Made by a program: the position numbers and the translations under genes. A stretch of DNA of 64,000 nt from Pseudoneurospora amorphoporcata (lineage: Eukaryota > Ascomycota > Sordariomycetes > Sordariales > Sordariaceae): contig MU859119.1 in assembly GCA_033297205.1 (NCBI GenBank), positions 117,355 to 181,354 of the forward strand. The letters run 5' to 3'. Position 1 is the stretch's first letter; each line of letters starts with the position of its first letter. Positions 1 through 10,953 of the stretch are shown piece by piece. Under the pieces are notes generated by a model. It was not told the origin of the DNA and ran no database searches. It saw only the letters and a program-made list of their open reading frames with translations.

Positions 1-2554
1 CCTTGATTAGGAACTGATGGGTGGACGGCACGGATTGGTGATACCTTGGCTGACCGAGAGACCCTGAGAGAAACATTTTCTTCTTGGTTATTGCTGGGAC
101 CACGCGCAAATAGAATCACTCTCACATGCGCATCTGCTCGTCTCGGCTGTTGTGTCTGATGTGGTCTGTACCTTTTGACGCTTTTTCAAAATACAAATGA
201 CCAATGAGAATCCAAATGTCAAGTCCATCTATAAATCCATCGTGCGTGTTGCTGTCTGGTAGTACTATCCGTCGGATCTTTTGGTTGTGCGGACCGATAT
301 GACAAATAGCAGATCTTGAATCTTATTGCGCCATTAATTGCAATTTGACATTAATGTGTGCGAATGTAGTGACATGTTGTTGTCGAGGAAGGAACGGTAA
401 GAAACAAGACAAGGTGGGATGGACGGGAGGGAGGCTCGAATTTGTAAGCCCAAAAGAGGAAAACAATCTCACCCCTGTTGGGCTTGGCAGCCAGCCGCTC
501 TCATCTCAGCCGGCCGCTTTGTGTGCTTCAATTTCGTTTGTTGACATGTTTTGCATTTTGAACTTCGTTGTCTGTTTGAACGTAAATCTGAGCCGGAGTG
601 AATGCCGTCGACTTCTACCCATCACCAAAACCTCCCCGGCCTTGAATGCCGGAGCTGAAGACGGAGGGATTTTGCTGTGTGATGAGCCTCACTTGGGAGG
701 ATAACCATCAGCTATGAATGATGGTCGTGAGGGTAAACATAAAGCTATCAACAGTCCACGGCCTGGCTCGTCAATTCTTGATCGCATCGCCATTCAATCA
801 TCAGAAACATGCACCGAACCAAGACCTTCAGTATCACAACATCATCTCGATTAATAATAATGTGGTGCAGATGAGAATCCGAGCTTCGCAAACATCCGTC
901 AGAAGAGCGATAACCTTAAACGCCAAACCCCGCGTCCCGCGACCGGCAACAGCAACAGCAACAGCAACAGCATTAGAAATCAAACAACATTCGGACCACG
1001 GTTACACGGTCACCTTAGACGGCGGACCCATCGTGGAAGAGAGTTCCGGGCTTACGATTGACAGGTTTCCGGTCCACATACGATGGAAGCAGGCTGATCT
1101 CACGAACTAGAATACTTGGCCCTGAACCATTTCCCCTTTCCAGCTCAACTTCAACTTCTCTCCAGCCATCAAGCATGCTGCATCGCTGTTGCTGTCTCGG
1201 CTCAAGCTCCCGTCATTCACAACTGCGCTAACCCCAAACAGATAAAGCTCTCCCGCGTTCCCCCACCAAAGCCCCACTATTAACCCAATTTCATGAGAAG
1301 CCCCAGGGGTGTAGCTTTATAAGCTGATTAATTATGATTCATCTTTACTCATTTTGGCTCATGGTTGTTCATCGTCATCCCGTTCTTCATACTTTTTTGG
1401 CAACAGCAGCCGTCGCCAATCATCAGCTCAGAATTGAGACGTCCACGAGAGTTCGGTTCGGTTGGATAGAGGTACCGATTGGGAATTGGGATGGACATCT
1501 CCTCAGCTGCCATCCTGCCGTCCTGTCTCGTTGTTGTTGTTCCACGTTTGGAACCAGGACGAAATCCAGGCCCAGGGTAATTGTGCTGACCGAGCCTCTT
1601 GATCCGCCATTTCCTTGAGACGTGTCGCTGAAGCGCCTCAACAAATTGTGAATGAAGCGCCGCGGTATTGGCCTGTTAGTGGAGGCCCGTGCTCGGTGAG
1701 GTTTTTGGGCGGCCAACCAAGTTTGTAAAGAAATCTTGACCGTAACGTAACCTAATGGACGATGCATGCTTGTAGGTAGTCGTGTTGAAAGCGCTGATCA
1801 AAGCGTGGTGTTGATACCCTGAATTACTTCTTGCTCGTACCTGTAGGCAGGCATTGTGCATCCATCCGTACAGTACCTGAAAATGTAGTTTCATGCTAGT
1901 TCTAGAGTCCGGTCAGCTCCTTTGGGGTCGCCGGCGAGATCTTGTCCGTTTTTTTTTGAGTTGAGGCTCTTCCAGTAGGTGTTGTAGATCATGCAAGCGG
2001 ATCGAAAGACAGATATAGAGCATTCAGGCAGGGGCTCAATAAATGGCCGGCGTGCTACCTCGCCCTTACGGTGATGCTTCATGAGTTGTTCATGATTCAT
2101 CATGTTTTGATGCGTATGGGTTGGGTTTTTCTGTGAGTTATCCAAGTTGTAAATAGCTTCAAGCGGACAGTGTGGAAAAGAATAAAGCACAAGTTCACTG
2201 CATTACTTGGTATCCAGTCTCATCAGCCTCAGGGCAGACAGCAAAGCGCATGTTGAGACCATGAATCGTGAAGCCCAAGAAAACATGACGAGTAAGTCAA
2301 CAACGGACATGTACATGCTTCACATTCACCATGATGCAACAAAGTTCCCTATTCCAAGCAAGTCAAGATCCAAGCTGCAATGCGGAAGAACAAAACAATT
2401 GTCAATTACCAAGAGCCGACATCGTCTGAGTCTCGAATCACAAACCCTCCATCCCCTATCCTATCCATCTGAAAGAACCCCTTGCTAACAACTGATCATA
2501 TCGTTCCGCCGTATCATCATTCCATCACCCTTCCACACCAACACACAGGTACGT
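1..2554. other. gene-free left end
   Basis: No open frame here has the length, composition or splice signals of a real gene, and none is recognised. The one local structure is a (GCAACA)4 microsatellite at 946-971. The right end is the 3' flank of the bZIP gene. The stretch may hold untranslated leader or regulatory DNA of a gene outside the window, but nothing in the sequence shows that. Confidence 0.5.
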
Positions 2555-3772
2555 CTACCTCCCCTGCTTAGCCATAGCCAACATCTCCCTCAACATGCCC
2601 ACCTCCGCATCCCTCTTGGCCAACATCAGCCTCAACTCCTCCCTCTCCCTCTTGATCTGATCTACCTCCTCTTCAAGCTCTTGTATCCTGTCAATCTTTT
2701 TCTGGCGGTACTTCTTGGCAGCAATGTTGTTGCGCTGGCGCTTGACGAGGACATGTTCCGAGTCTGTGAGCTCGGCTTCGGCGGCGGGAGAATGAGCGCG
2801 CTTCTTGGGGCCGGGTGGACGGCCGCGCTTGGGTTTGCTGGAAGCGTCGGCTGGAGAGGGAAGAGTTAGGCCTGGGTAGACATGACCATCGGACCTGCAT
2901 GTTGGAGAGGTGGACGAGGCTTGGGATGTGGCTGGTGTGGTTGAGGGGTCGCGACTGCTGTGGTGTTGATTGTAGCCCATGGTACTGCTACCGCTGTTGC
3001 TGGCTGTCGTGTACATGTCCATGTCCATGCCCATTGTTGTGTTCCTCCCACTTGGCATGCTTAGGCCCATGGCGGTGGAGAGCGAGTCGGTAACATGGCT
3101 GAGGGAAGCGGCGGCGTATGGTTCGTCGGACGAGAGGTGATGGTCGAGAGAAAGGTGCATGGGTGGTTGCGGTGGTGCTGATGGTAAAGGGTCGGCCCAG
3201 CCTTGTGTGAAGGTTGAAGAGGGGTCGTTGGTGTCGACAAGAAGTGGCGATGGTGTTGCTGAAAAGGGCGAGACCGTCAGGGGAGTAGTCGAGATGGAAA
3301 AGGCGAGAGAGTCGGGAAACAGAAGAGGGTCGGCCCAATTAAAGTCTTGTTGTTGTTGATCAGGGAAATCGCAAGAAAAGTCAAAGTCAAAGTCCTGCAA
3401 CGAGTATTGCAGGCTGGAAAAAGAGGACGGAGACGCGGACGCTGGCGGCTGCTGAGCATGCTGCGGCGGCCATTCTTGCAGAGTATGGACGGCCTCTTGA
3501 TCGAGGCCGGGAGAAGATTGTCGAAAAGGGGTTAAATGCAAAGGGTGGTGTTGCCAGTCCGAGTCACCAGACTGGAAGGTTGTTGATGATGGGAAAGGGA
3601 AGAGAATCCCAAGAAAAGAGGACAACAAGAAGAGGCAAAGAAATAGACGGATGGGCTCGTTACAGTGGATGATCTGGCGGACGCAAGGTGGGGTATGACA
3701 ATAGGCAGATGCTCCACTGGAAGCTGCCAGCCAACCAATCATGCAGCTGGCTGAGGCAGTGCATTTTCCCAT
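2555..3772 (-). CDS. bZIP transcription factor
   Basis: A 405-residue frame ends in a clear basic leucine zipper. The basic region, about residues 343-361, has the core NNIAAKKYRQKK, matching the fungal bZIP pattern N-x2-A-A-x-K/R-Y-R. A leucine heptad zipper runs on to about residue 400. Ahead of it lies a proline- and lysine-rich, probably nuclear-localising stretch (KRGRPPGPKKRAHS). The middle is rich in Ser, Pro and Thr with acidic patches, as in activation domains. The zipper resembles the Gcn4/CPC-1 and IDI-4-like fungal group; the exact family is inference. The first 60 or so residues (Cys- and Phe-rich) do not look like this protein class, so the true start may lie in an unseen 5' exon. 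The gene is divergent from the SDR gene across about 880 bp. Confidence 0.8.
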   Translation of the reverse strand: MGKCTASASCMIGWLAASSGASAYCHTPPCVRQIIHCNEPIRLFLCLFLLSSFLGILFPFPSSTTFQSGDSDWQHHPLHLTPFRQSSPGLDQEAVHTLQEWPPQHAQQPPASASPSSFSSLQYSLQDFDFDFSCDFPDQQQQDFNWADPLLFPDSLAFSISTTPLTVSPFSATPSPLLVDTNDPSSTFTQGWADPLPSAPPQPPMHLSLDHHLSSDEPYAAASLSHVTDSLSTAMGLSMPSGRNTTMGMDMDMYTTASNSGSSTMGYNQHHSSRDPSTTPATSQASSTSPTCRSDGHVYPGLTLPSPADASSKPKRGRPPGPKKRAHSPAAEAELTDSEHVLVKRQRNNIAAKKYRQKKIDRIQELEEEVDQIKREREELRLMLAKRDAEVGMLREMLAMAKQGR

Positions 3773-4656
3773 TTCGGCTGCATTGATTGGCTCACCCTTG
3801 GGTGTGTTTTCTGGAATTTCCGCTTTTTGGAGATACGTACCTGGACATCAACTCCAATATTTCTCTCACCGAGACAAACCTGAGAACATGAACTTTACCA
3901 CAACATGGTTGACCGGCACTCAAACTGATTACCATCTGCCATAACGACTCGGATACCAATAATGTCCCGGCTTCCACCAAAACCAAGTCCGATACCAAGT
4001 GTCTTCACTCTCTTCGTTTCTAGGGTACTTGGCTTCAGGACCTGGCAGTCCTTTGGATTTTCCCTTCCTTCGTCGGGCCAACCAATACCATCAGGTTTCC
4101 CAATTGGATGTCCCAACTCTTTCACAACACCAAGTCCGATGTTCATCGAGGTCCGGTTGATGCTAAGAAGCTGGAGGACGAAGCCCAGGATGACGGTACC
4201 GGAGAAGCGGATACGGATGACGGCGCTGATATACAAGACGGCAGCCTTCAACAACTCCTTTGTCGAACCCAAGACCATACCTCTAGGGAGAATGGGACCT
4301 ACCTATACTCGTGTGCCGCCAATAACATGAAAATAGGAGCGCTGTAACTCCCAAACTTTCAGAGGCAGCCAGACCGCTAACTCGCTGCAAACATAGGTAA
4401 TTTGGGCCGCCGCGCAATGACGTAGAGGTGTCGTACCCGTTGCAACCTGAAATGACGTTGTTTGGGAATGGAAGGAACGAGGGGGGTTTGTGCGACTGCC
4501 TCTTTTGACGAGCATCGAGGGTGTCAAAGGCTGCTGTTCCCTTGTTGCAGGTCTGATTCTGACATTTACACCACCAAATCACCTCGTCGTCAAAAAACCA
4601 TCTAACCAACCAACACGTCGCGATCAACATTGTGCGTTAACAGTCAGACAGACCAA
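3773..4656. promoter_or_regulatory. divergent bZIP/SDR intergenic region
   Basis: This stretch separates two diverging genes and must carry both promoters and 5' leaders. Several short open frames on both strands look random. No specific operator was recognised. Confidence 0.5.
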
Positions 4657-5720
4657 ATGGTGCATACACACTCGCTCCAAGCTTCCAAGCTCTTCAACGT
4701 CGATGGCTGGGTCTGCCTCGTCACGGGAGGCGGCACCGGCATCGGCTTGATGAACGCCCAAGCGCTTGCTGCCAACGGTGCCAGGGTGTACATCACCGGC
4801 CGCCGGTTTGAAGTTTTGGAGAATGCGGCGAGGGAACATAGTCCCGAGGAGGGGAACGGGAAGATTATTCCGTGGGTCACCATCTTCTGCTTTCACTGCC
4901 TGGTTTGATCTACTCGCCTTGATAGTTGGTGGGACTGTTCCCTTCCTCCAGTTATCAAGACCCGGCCCCCATATCGCATCTCCTGCTGCAAAATTGTAAC
5001 TTGGCTAACAAGCGTGTCTACAGCATCGGCCCCTGCGACGTCACCGACAAAGACTCGCTACAGAAACTCGTCGACGACCTCTCCTCCCGCGAAAAGCACC
5101 TCAACCTCCTCGTCTGCAACGCCGGCATCTCGGGTCCCAAAGCCGACCCCGGTGTTTCCGACTCGGCCAAGGACATCGCCCAAGAACTCTGGTCCAAGGA
5201 ATCTTTTAGTGATTGGTCCTCTGTCTTCACCACCAACGTGTCCTCCGTCTACTTCACCACCGTTGCCTTCCTTCCCTTGCTCCAAGCCTGCAGCAATTCA
5301 GAAGCAAACCCACAGGGCGGACACAGCAGCCACATGGCGGGTAACGTCATCGTCATCAGCTCAATGAGCGGCATCATGCGCCACGCGCAGAAACATTTCA
5401 GCTATAATGCGAGCAAGGGCGCGACGGTGCATTTGACCAAACTCATGAGCACCGAGTTTGAGAAGACGGGCGTGAGAGTCAACAGTATTGCGCCGGGGTA
5501 TTTCCCGAGCGAGATGACGACGGGGGAGTCAGATGAGAAGAACAAGAGCGAGTTGAGCGATGAGAAGGTCAAGGGGCATGGACATAAGGTCCCGGCGGAG
5601 AGGGCGGGGCATGATGAAGAGATGGCGATGGCGGTGCTGTTTTTGGCGAGGGATCGCTATGTCAATGGGAGTGTGATTTGTGTTGATGGAGGTGTGTTGG
5701 CGGTTGTACCTGGCAACTGA
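4657..5720 (+). CDS. short-chain dehydrogenase/reductase
   Basis: Two exons, 4657-4871 and 5024-5720. The 152-nt intron has donor GTGGGT, a GCTAAC branch point near 5004 and acceptor CAG. The product is 303 residues. Classical SDR features are visible: the nucleotide-binding motif TGGGTGIG near residues 23-30, the NAG motif (VCNAGISG), a catalytic serine at about 185 in ISSMSG, and the YxxxK pair Y199/K203 (YNASK). PG after the YxxxK segment and a C-terminal DGG are also typical. The likely reaction is NAD(P)-dependent oxidation or reduction of a small alcohol or ketone; the substrate cannot be read from sequence. It converges on the hydroxyacyl-CoA dehydrogenase fusion gene, with 322 bp between the stops. 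The start is the first ATG in frame. Confidence 0.9.
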
Positions 5721-6042
5721 GGTTATGGAGTGGGAAAAAAGGGGACAGTGATGACCATGGTACGTCCAGGGGGCATGGAGTTATTTGCCAAAACACAAAA
5801 ACAAAAACATTGGGGATCACCAACAGTACGATTAATGCTATCTGAAGCTCTGATTGCTAACTCTATGGTTTACAAATGCTTTCTATAGAAACAAACAGGG
5901 TATAAAGAGACATGCTATGCCCGTGTAACCCAAAAAGATACAAGACCGACCGACGCCGACCACGATGCTATCTATCCCAACCGTCTTATCTATCCGTCTA
6001 CCCCATCAATCTATACAAACAAACCGACCCTCTAAGAGACAA

Positions 6043-8013
6043 TCAAGCCTCGGGCAAAGTAACAAGACCAGTATACGCCCCCTCATCACGATGCACCACC
6101 GTCTTCTTGCCCGTCTCAACATCAACCGCATAAACGCTTCCACCAAGATCAGAAACAAAGATCTGCTTCCTCTCCAGATCCAGCTTAAGACCAATCGGCT
6201 CATTGAAGTGTCTCGCCAGAATCTTGACCTCCTTCTTCTCATCATCAACCCTGGCGCAATTCAACGAGCTACCGCGTGGGTGTTCACCGCGATCAGTCCA
6301 GTACAGAACCCCCGTCTCGGACTCCATGTCCAGATCAATCGGCTCCGGCAACTTGTTGAGCACGACCTCGATGTCGGAACGGCCAGTCGCCGTCTCGCCG
6401 GGCAAGAAATCCATGTTGGCGCGCAAGATGCGCCCGGCGTTGGACTTGGACGGGCCCTTTTGCGTCCAGTAGAACTTGCGCTTGGCCAAATCGACGGTGA
6501 TGCCGACGCACCAGTGCATCGGATCGGAAACACCGCGGCCGGGGTTTGCGTTTTGCACGAGGACTTCATGCTCCGTGCCGTCGACGTTGCAGCGGTGCAC
6601 GGAGCAGCCTTCGCGGTCGCAGAAGTAGAGCTTTTCTGTGCCCTTCTCAGAATCTTTAACGAGGATGAGTTGTTTGGGGGTGGTGAGCACGCCGTCGGCG
6701 AGAAGAACCTTCTTGTCGGTGCCGTCGAGGGTGGCGGACATTACACTGCCGTCGGCGGCGGTCACGTCGGCGCCCATGTTGGTCCAGTACATCCTGTTGG
6801 CGGAGGGGTCGACGTCGATGCCGTCTGGGGCGGGGAGGCCAGTGACGAGAGCCTTGGGGGGCTGGTTGGGACCGTCGAAGCGGAGGATCTTGCCGTAGGT
6901 GGAGGTGCCGGCGAGGGAAGGGTAGGAGGGCGAGTTGGCGCCGTGACCGACGTCCAGGACGAAGATGGGGGGTATCTTGGGACTAGCAGACTGGGCAGGG
7001 GCGGCAGAAGGAGGGTACAAGCCGCCTTGCTCGGGGGTCTTGAGACCCAGCTTGCCTTGGGTGATGTAGTTTTTGCGGAGCCAGTCGACGGTCAAGGAGC
7101 CGTCCAGCTTGCGCTCGTTGATGTAGTTGTCCTCGATGAAGGCGACCGTGTCAAGGCCGACGCGGTCCATCAGCTGGCAGGGCAGGATGGAGGCTTGGAA
7201 CATGTGAGCCCAGAGGGCGTCGATCTCAGCGGCGTCCGAGACCTCCTCGGCGAGGATGGTCAGGATCTCACGCTTGACGGCGGCCCAGAGGCGGTTGAAG
7301 ATGAAGCTGGTGGGGGTGGTGTCAGGGATGGATAGTTCATAAATCGAACAAGGTGATATCTCGGCCGGTGCCATGATCCAGTGCATCATCATATCAAAAA
7401 CTTACCCAGTAGACTCCTTCCTCGCCGTCGCCGGAAGCATGCCGCACTGCTTCAGCACTTCGCTCAAGAACGGGAAGATCTCCTGATGGGTGTGTCCATC
7501 CGTCATCAACTCCACCGTCCTGATGGTCGGCGGCATGGTATAATGCACATTGCACACCCACTTCTTCCTCTCGTCGGCGTCGCTGCTGACCACTTTGTTT
7601 AGCATCAACGAAGACTTGAAACTGCTCGAGTTGGAGGCCAGGATGCAGTCCCTGGGCGCATACTTGTCCAGCTCGCCAAAGGTGTCGATCTTGAGCTCGA
7701 GCTTTTCGGGCACGGCCTCGATGACGAGCCATGCGTCCTTCACTGCCGTCTCCATGTCTTTTGAGGCCGTGTAGTTGCCATACTGAGCGGGCTTCTTCTT
7801 GTTGCCGCCACCTTCGGGGCAGATGAAGAAGGTGTAGGCCTCCTTGTTCTCGTCAATGTACGCGAGGGCGTCCGAGCGCGCTTGCGGGGACGGGTCCCGG
7901 ATGTGCACGTTGAAACCGCCGGCGACGAAGGAGCAGGCGATGCGCCGGCCGAGGACACCACCGCCTAGGATGGCGATGGGGCGGGAGCCGATGTGGGGGG
8001 CTGACCAGACCAT
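6043..8013 (-). CDS. 3-hydroxyacyl-CoA dehydrogenase / YWTD beta-propeller fusion
   Basis: Two exons (7406-8013 and 6043-7306) around a 99-nt intron with donor GTAAGT and acceptor CAG; phase 2 matches on both sides. The product is 623 residues. The N-terminal third is a 3-hydroxyacyl-CoA dehydrogenase NAD domain: GGGVLGRR near residue 16, ASNSSS, and HYTMPP where the family usually has HFFNP. The helical C-terminal HAD domain follows (FIFNRLWAAVKREI). From about residue 300 the protein becomes a six-bladed propeller of the LDL-receptor YWTD or SMP-30 type, with repeated blade ends such as MYWTNMG, FYWTQKG, LYWTDRGE and IFVSDLGG. The HAD half probably oxidises an L-3-hydroxy acid or acyl-CoA; lambda-crystallin/L-gulonate dehydrogenases are close relatives. 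The propeller's role is unknown. No targeting signal is evident. Confidence 0.88.
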
Positions 8014-9099
8014 GGTTGTGTGTGCAGTCGCCAGTCGGTTTATTATTTGGTGGAATTAGGTAAGGGGGAGGTAAACACCTGAAGATACAATGGATGGTTA
8101 TTTGGATGAGATCATTGAGATGAATACCTAGCTAGTATCGAGTATGCTAACGAGACTTCAGCGAGGTTAAAACAACTCCAGATATAAGGTATACAACAAC
8201 GTGAAGCCAGGCACCCGGTGGGTGTCCGGAATCCTGGCAGTATAGTTGCCATCTATGACCCGCTAGTCTGGGATTAGCACGCATACGTTGCGTGCGAACG
8301 ACGTCCAAGCGACATGGAAGGAAGCTTGGACAGAACACAAATTTCCGTGGTTCCGCGAGGCCGGTAGGTACGCTATGCGGTTCCAATCGGTTATCCGAAC
8401 GGTTGGAAATCGCAGGAACGATTCGTCGTTGATTCGCTGGTGTGCGTCATGAATGAAGATTGATGATTGACCCCGATAAAACTCGGCCAGTTCATGTTCT
8501 CATCAGTGCCACGCATGGCTGGACCGGGAAGGTTCGGTAGGTAGGTACTCGCGCGATTCCTAGCGGTTCTCAACGCTACTGTGGCGTGGCGTAGTGAATC
8601 ATGGAGATGACGATGATGATCGGTATTGGTACCTTGTCATGGATCTTGGAACTTGGGGATTAGACAAGAGCACGGCCGCAGCCGGCTCGGGCGAAGTACC
8701 TTAAGCACGGCGGCGCGGCGTCTCACGTCTCACGACGAGACCCTTCAACCCTTCAACACTTCAACCCTTTGTATGAGCGGACACCGACACGACAGTCGGG
8801 ACCCAACAAAAGATAAGGTAATGTTATCCGAGAATAATAGGGAAAAAAAGGGGTCTTTTGTCTTGAACCTGCTTTTGTCAGGCTGTGGGGAATGAATGAG
8901 GAAGAAGAAGGATGGATGGGAAAGATCCAATCAGAACATTTGGATCTAAGAGCGTTATACGTACGTAAACGTCACGATGAGGCGTCAAGGCTGAAGAAGG
9001 GCCGGGGGCTGGGGGCTGGGGGCCGGAGGACCACGTCATTGCCTAAATATGAACCGACGGGGCCGTCCCGTCTCCGAGCCTCCGATTACCTAGATTTGC
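8014..9099. other. intergenic, 5' flank of the HAD fusion gene
   Basis: No gene was recognised. The sequence is of ordinary composition up to about 9100, with a short GGGGGCTGGGGGCTGGGGG tract near 9003. It carries the promoter of the leftward HAD fusion gene. Confidence 0.5.
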
Positions 9100-9680
9100 C
9101 CACTGCTAAACCCACTTTTTACATTTTACTATACAAACTTAAGAGCAAATTACTATTTTAGCTAGAGTATTACTAATTGCAAGTTTGTACTTTCTTTTAT
9201 AAAAAGGAAGATTTTAGGGGTTATGACACTAATAGGCTTATACTGCTTCATAAGCAGTATGAAAGCTATTTAAGGATATTTTGCACTAGTAAGGCTATGC
9301 TTCATATTTTACTAAAACGCTTTCCTCCTTTCAAAAAGGACATAGGTATTTAAAGCAATAGCACCTTAGTTAGCTTCTTTAGCAACTTTTTACTTATATA
9401 CTGATTTTGCAAACTCAAACTACTACTACTAAGCGATTGCTAAGCATAGTTTTACTTAATAAATTCGATTAATTTTAAACTTTTTAGTTCAAAAACTCAC
9501 AATTTAATACTGAAAGGTAGACCCTCTAGTATCGCTTCTAGTATCGCTTCTAATTATAACTTTTGAATACTTTTAAAGAAAGCTAAACTTATCCCCTGTC
9601 ACCTGAGTACCAAAACCTCCCTACTACCCTCGATACTATTCCTAGAGCAGTATCAGCTGATCAAGGCCTACTATTATGTA
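9100..9680. repeat. AT-rich, TpA-rich relic, RIP-like
   Basis: Composition changes sharply to AT-rich sequence packed with TpA and many short runs of T and A. It has no coding frame. A 13-bp unit (TCTAGTATCGCTT) occurs twice in tandem near 9526-9552. GC content returns to normal by about 9680. This is the look of a transposon relic mutated by repeat-induced point mutation in Neurospora-type fungi. No parent element can be named from sequence alone. Confidence 0.6.
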
Positions 9681-10067
9681 ATGGGACAGCAGAACGGTAC
9701 GCAGGTGCTGACACCAAGATAATCAATTAAGGTTCTACGAGAAGAAAAGAGAAGAAAGACTGGCCCGTAGGGCGGACCTCGTTGCCTATCCTTCAAGGCT
9801 TTGCGCTGGTATGGGTGCCTGACTGCCTGAGGCAGCCCCAATAGTCTAAGGATGTAATCGTATGGAGGCTGGAGGGGACCAACGAGCTCTGGGCCTGCCG
9901 GTGCCTTGCCGGCTTGGCGTGCATTGCCGGCACTCGTCGTCTGGCCAACTGTGTGCCAGATGCTAGTACTGGGCGCCAGACCTGTGACATATTGCAATTG
10001 TAGGGGGTTTGCTCTCAGAGGATGTTGCATTTATAGGGGTGCTGACTACTGTATACTGCTTTTTCTC

Positions 10068-10219
10068 ATTCAAGTGGGATTTATCCTCCACACTTGCATA
10101 TTTTGGCCAATTACATTTGCATGGGGGGCTTTACGCAACGCCTCAACGGGGCATGCAGGCCAGCCTCAGCAAGCGACATAAGTGGTCTCACGATAGGGGA
10201 AGATAAATCCCACTTGAAT
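10068..10219. mobile_element. MITE-like element with 18-bp inverted ends
   Basis: ATTCAAGTGGGATTTATC at 10068-10085 recurs as its exact reverse complement at 10202-10219, framing about 116 bp of non-coding sequence. Similarity continues outward as T-rich (left) and A-rich (right) runs, so the real inverted repeats may be about 26 bp with a few mismatches. Size and structure fit a small non-autonomous element. A target-site duplication is not clear. Confidence 0.55.
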
Positions 10220-10953
10220 AAAAAAAATAGCGGTAGGACGGATGAAACTCGCTGCCGTCTCGGAATGGGAATTTCGTGCGGGGAGGAGTCTCGGAAGTAG
10301 GGACATACCTTGCTCTCTCCACATTTTCCCATATGCCTCATAAGTGGATACTAAACCCTGGGAGTGGGATTCTTCGAAGAATGGACGTTGCCCATCTCTG
10401 GTTTTTCGGACTTGTTGAAGAGTTGACGTCCAAAGTTGAACCGGCATGGATCGGGACCGGGGGGGGAGGGGGGGGGGGGGAGGAAGGGATGACATGGCAT
10501 TCGTCAGTATTGTAGTTGGTGGGTGCCGCCTTGTAGAAAAACAGAATCCCCGAAGATCAGCGTGGTTGTGGAGACGGGGTGATCATCACCGTTTGACATT
10601 CTGAGTTTTTTTGCGGTAAAGGAGAAAATTCGTACGAAACATGGCAGTTGGGAAGGGACGTCTTTTTCCGAGACAAGTGGACCAAGACGGCATCTCGGAT
10701 GTTGCTTGCAAAGAGACCGTTAGGAGCACGCGGACATGACAACACGGCAAGCAAATGTACCAAAAAATAATGTAAACGATGGTGCTGATATCTACGACAA
10801 AGATCCTCTAAACCAAAACCACTGATATGACCCCTTTTGCCAAGGCAACCAAAAATCGCAAAGCCATGTAAATGCATTACAACTTCAAGTCATTGATAAA
10901 CCCCCTTCCAAAATAATTCCACAGTAGAAAGATTTACCCTGCCAGGCACAGAC
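10220..10953. other. intergenic, 3' of the b5-reductase fusion
   Basis: No gene was recognised. It holds a 14-bp perfect palindrome, ATTCTTCGAAGAAT, at 10369-10382, and a poly-G tract broken by one A at about 10459-10483 that could form a quadruplex. The right end is the 3' flank of the leftward b5-reductase fusion gene. Confidence 0.5.

Noticed and set aside
718..1110. 130-codon frame at the left end
   Set aside because: Composition is dominated by a (GCAACA) microsatellite; no conserved motif, no splice signals and no protein family recognised.
6000..7335. Long plus-strand frame of 456 codons
   Set aside because: It is the GC-rich shadow of the HAD/propeller fusion on the other strand; it has no motif and the real gene has full domain signatures.
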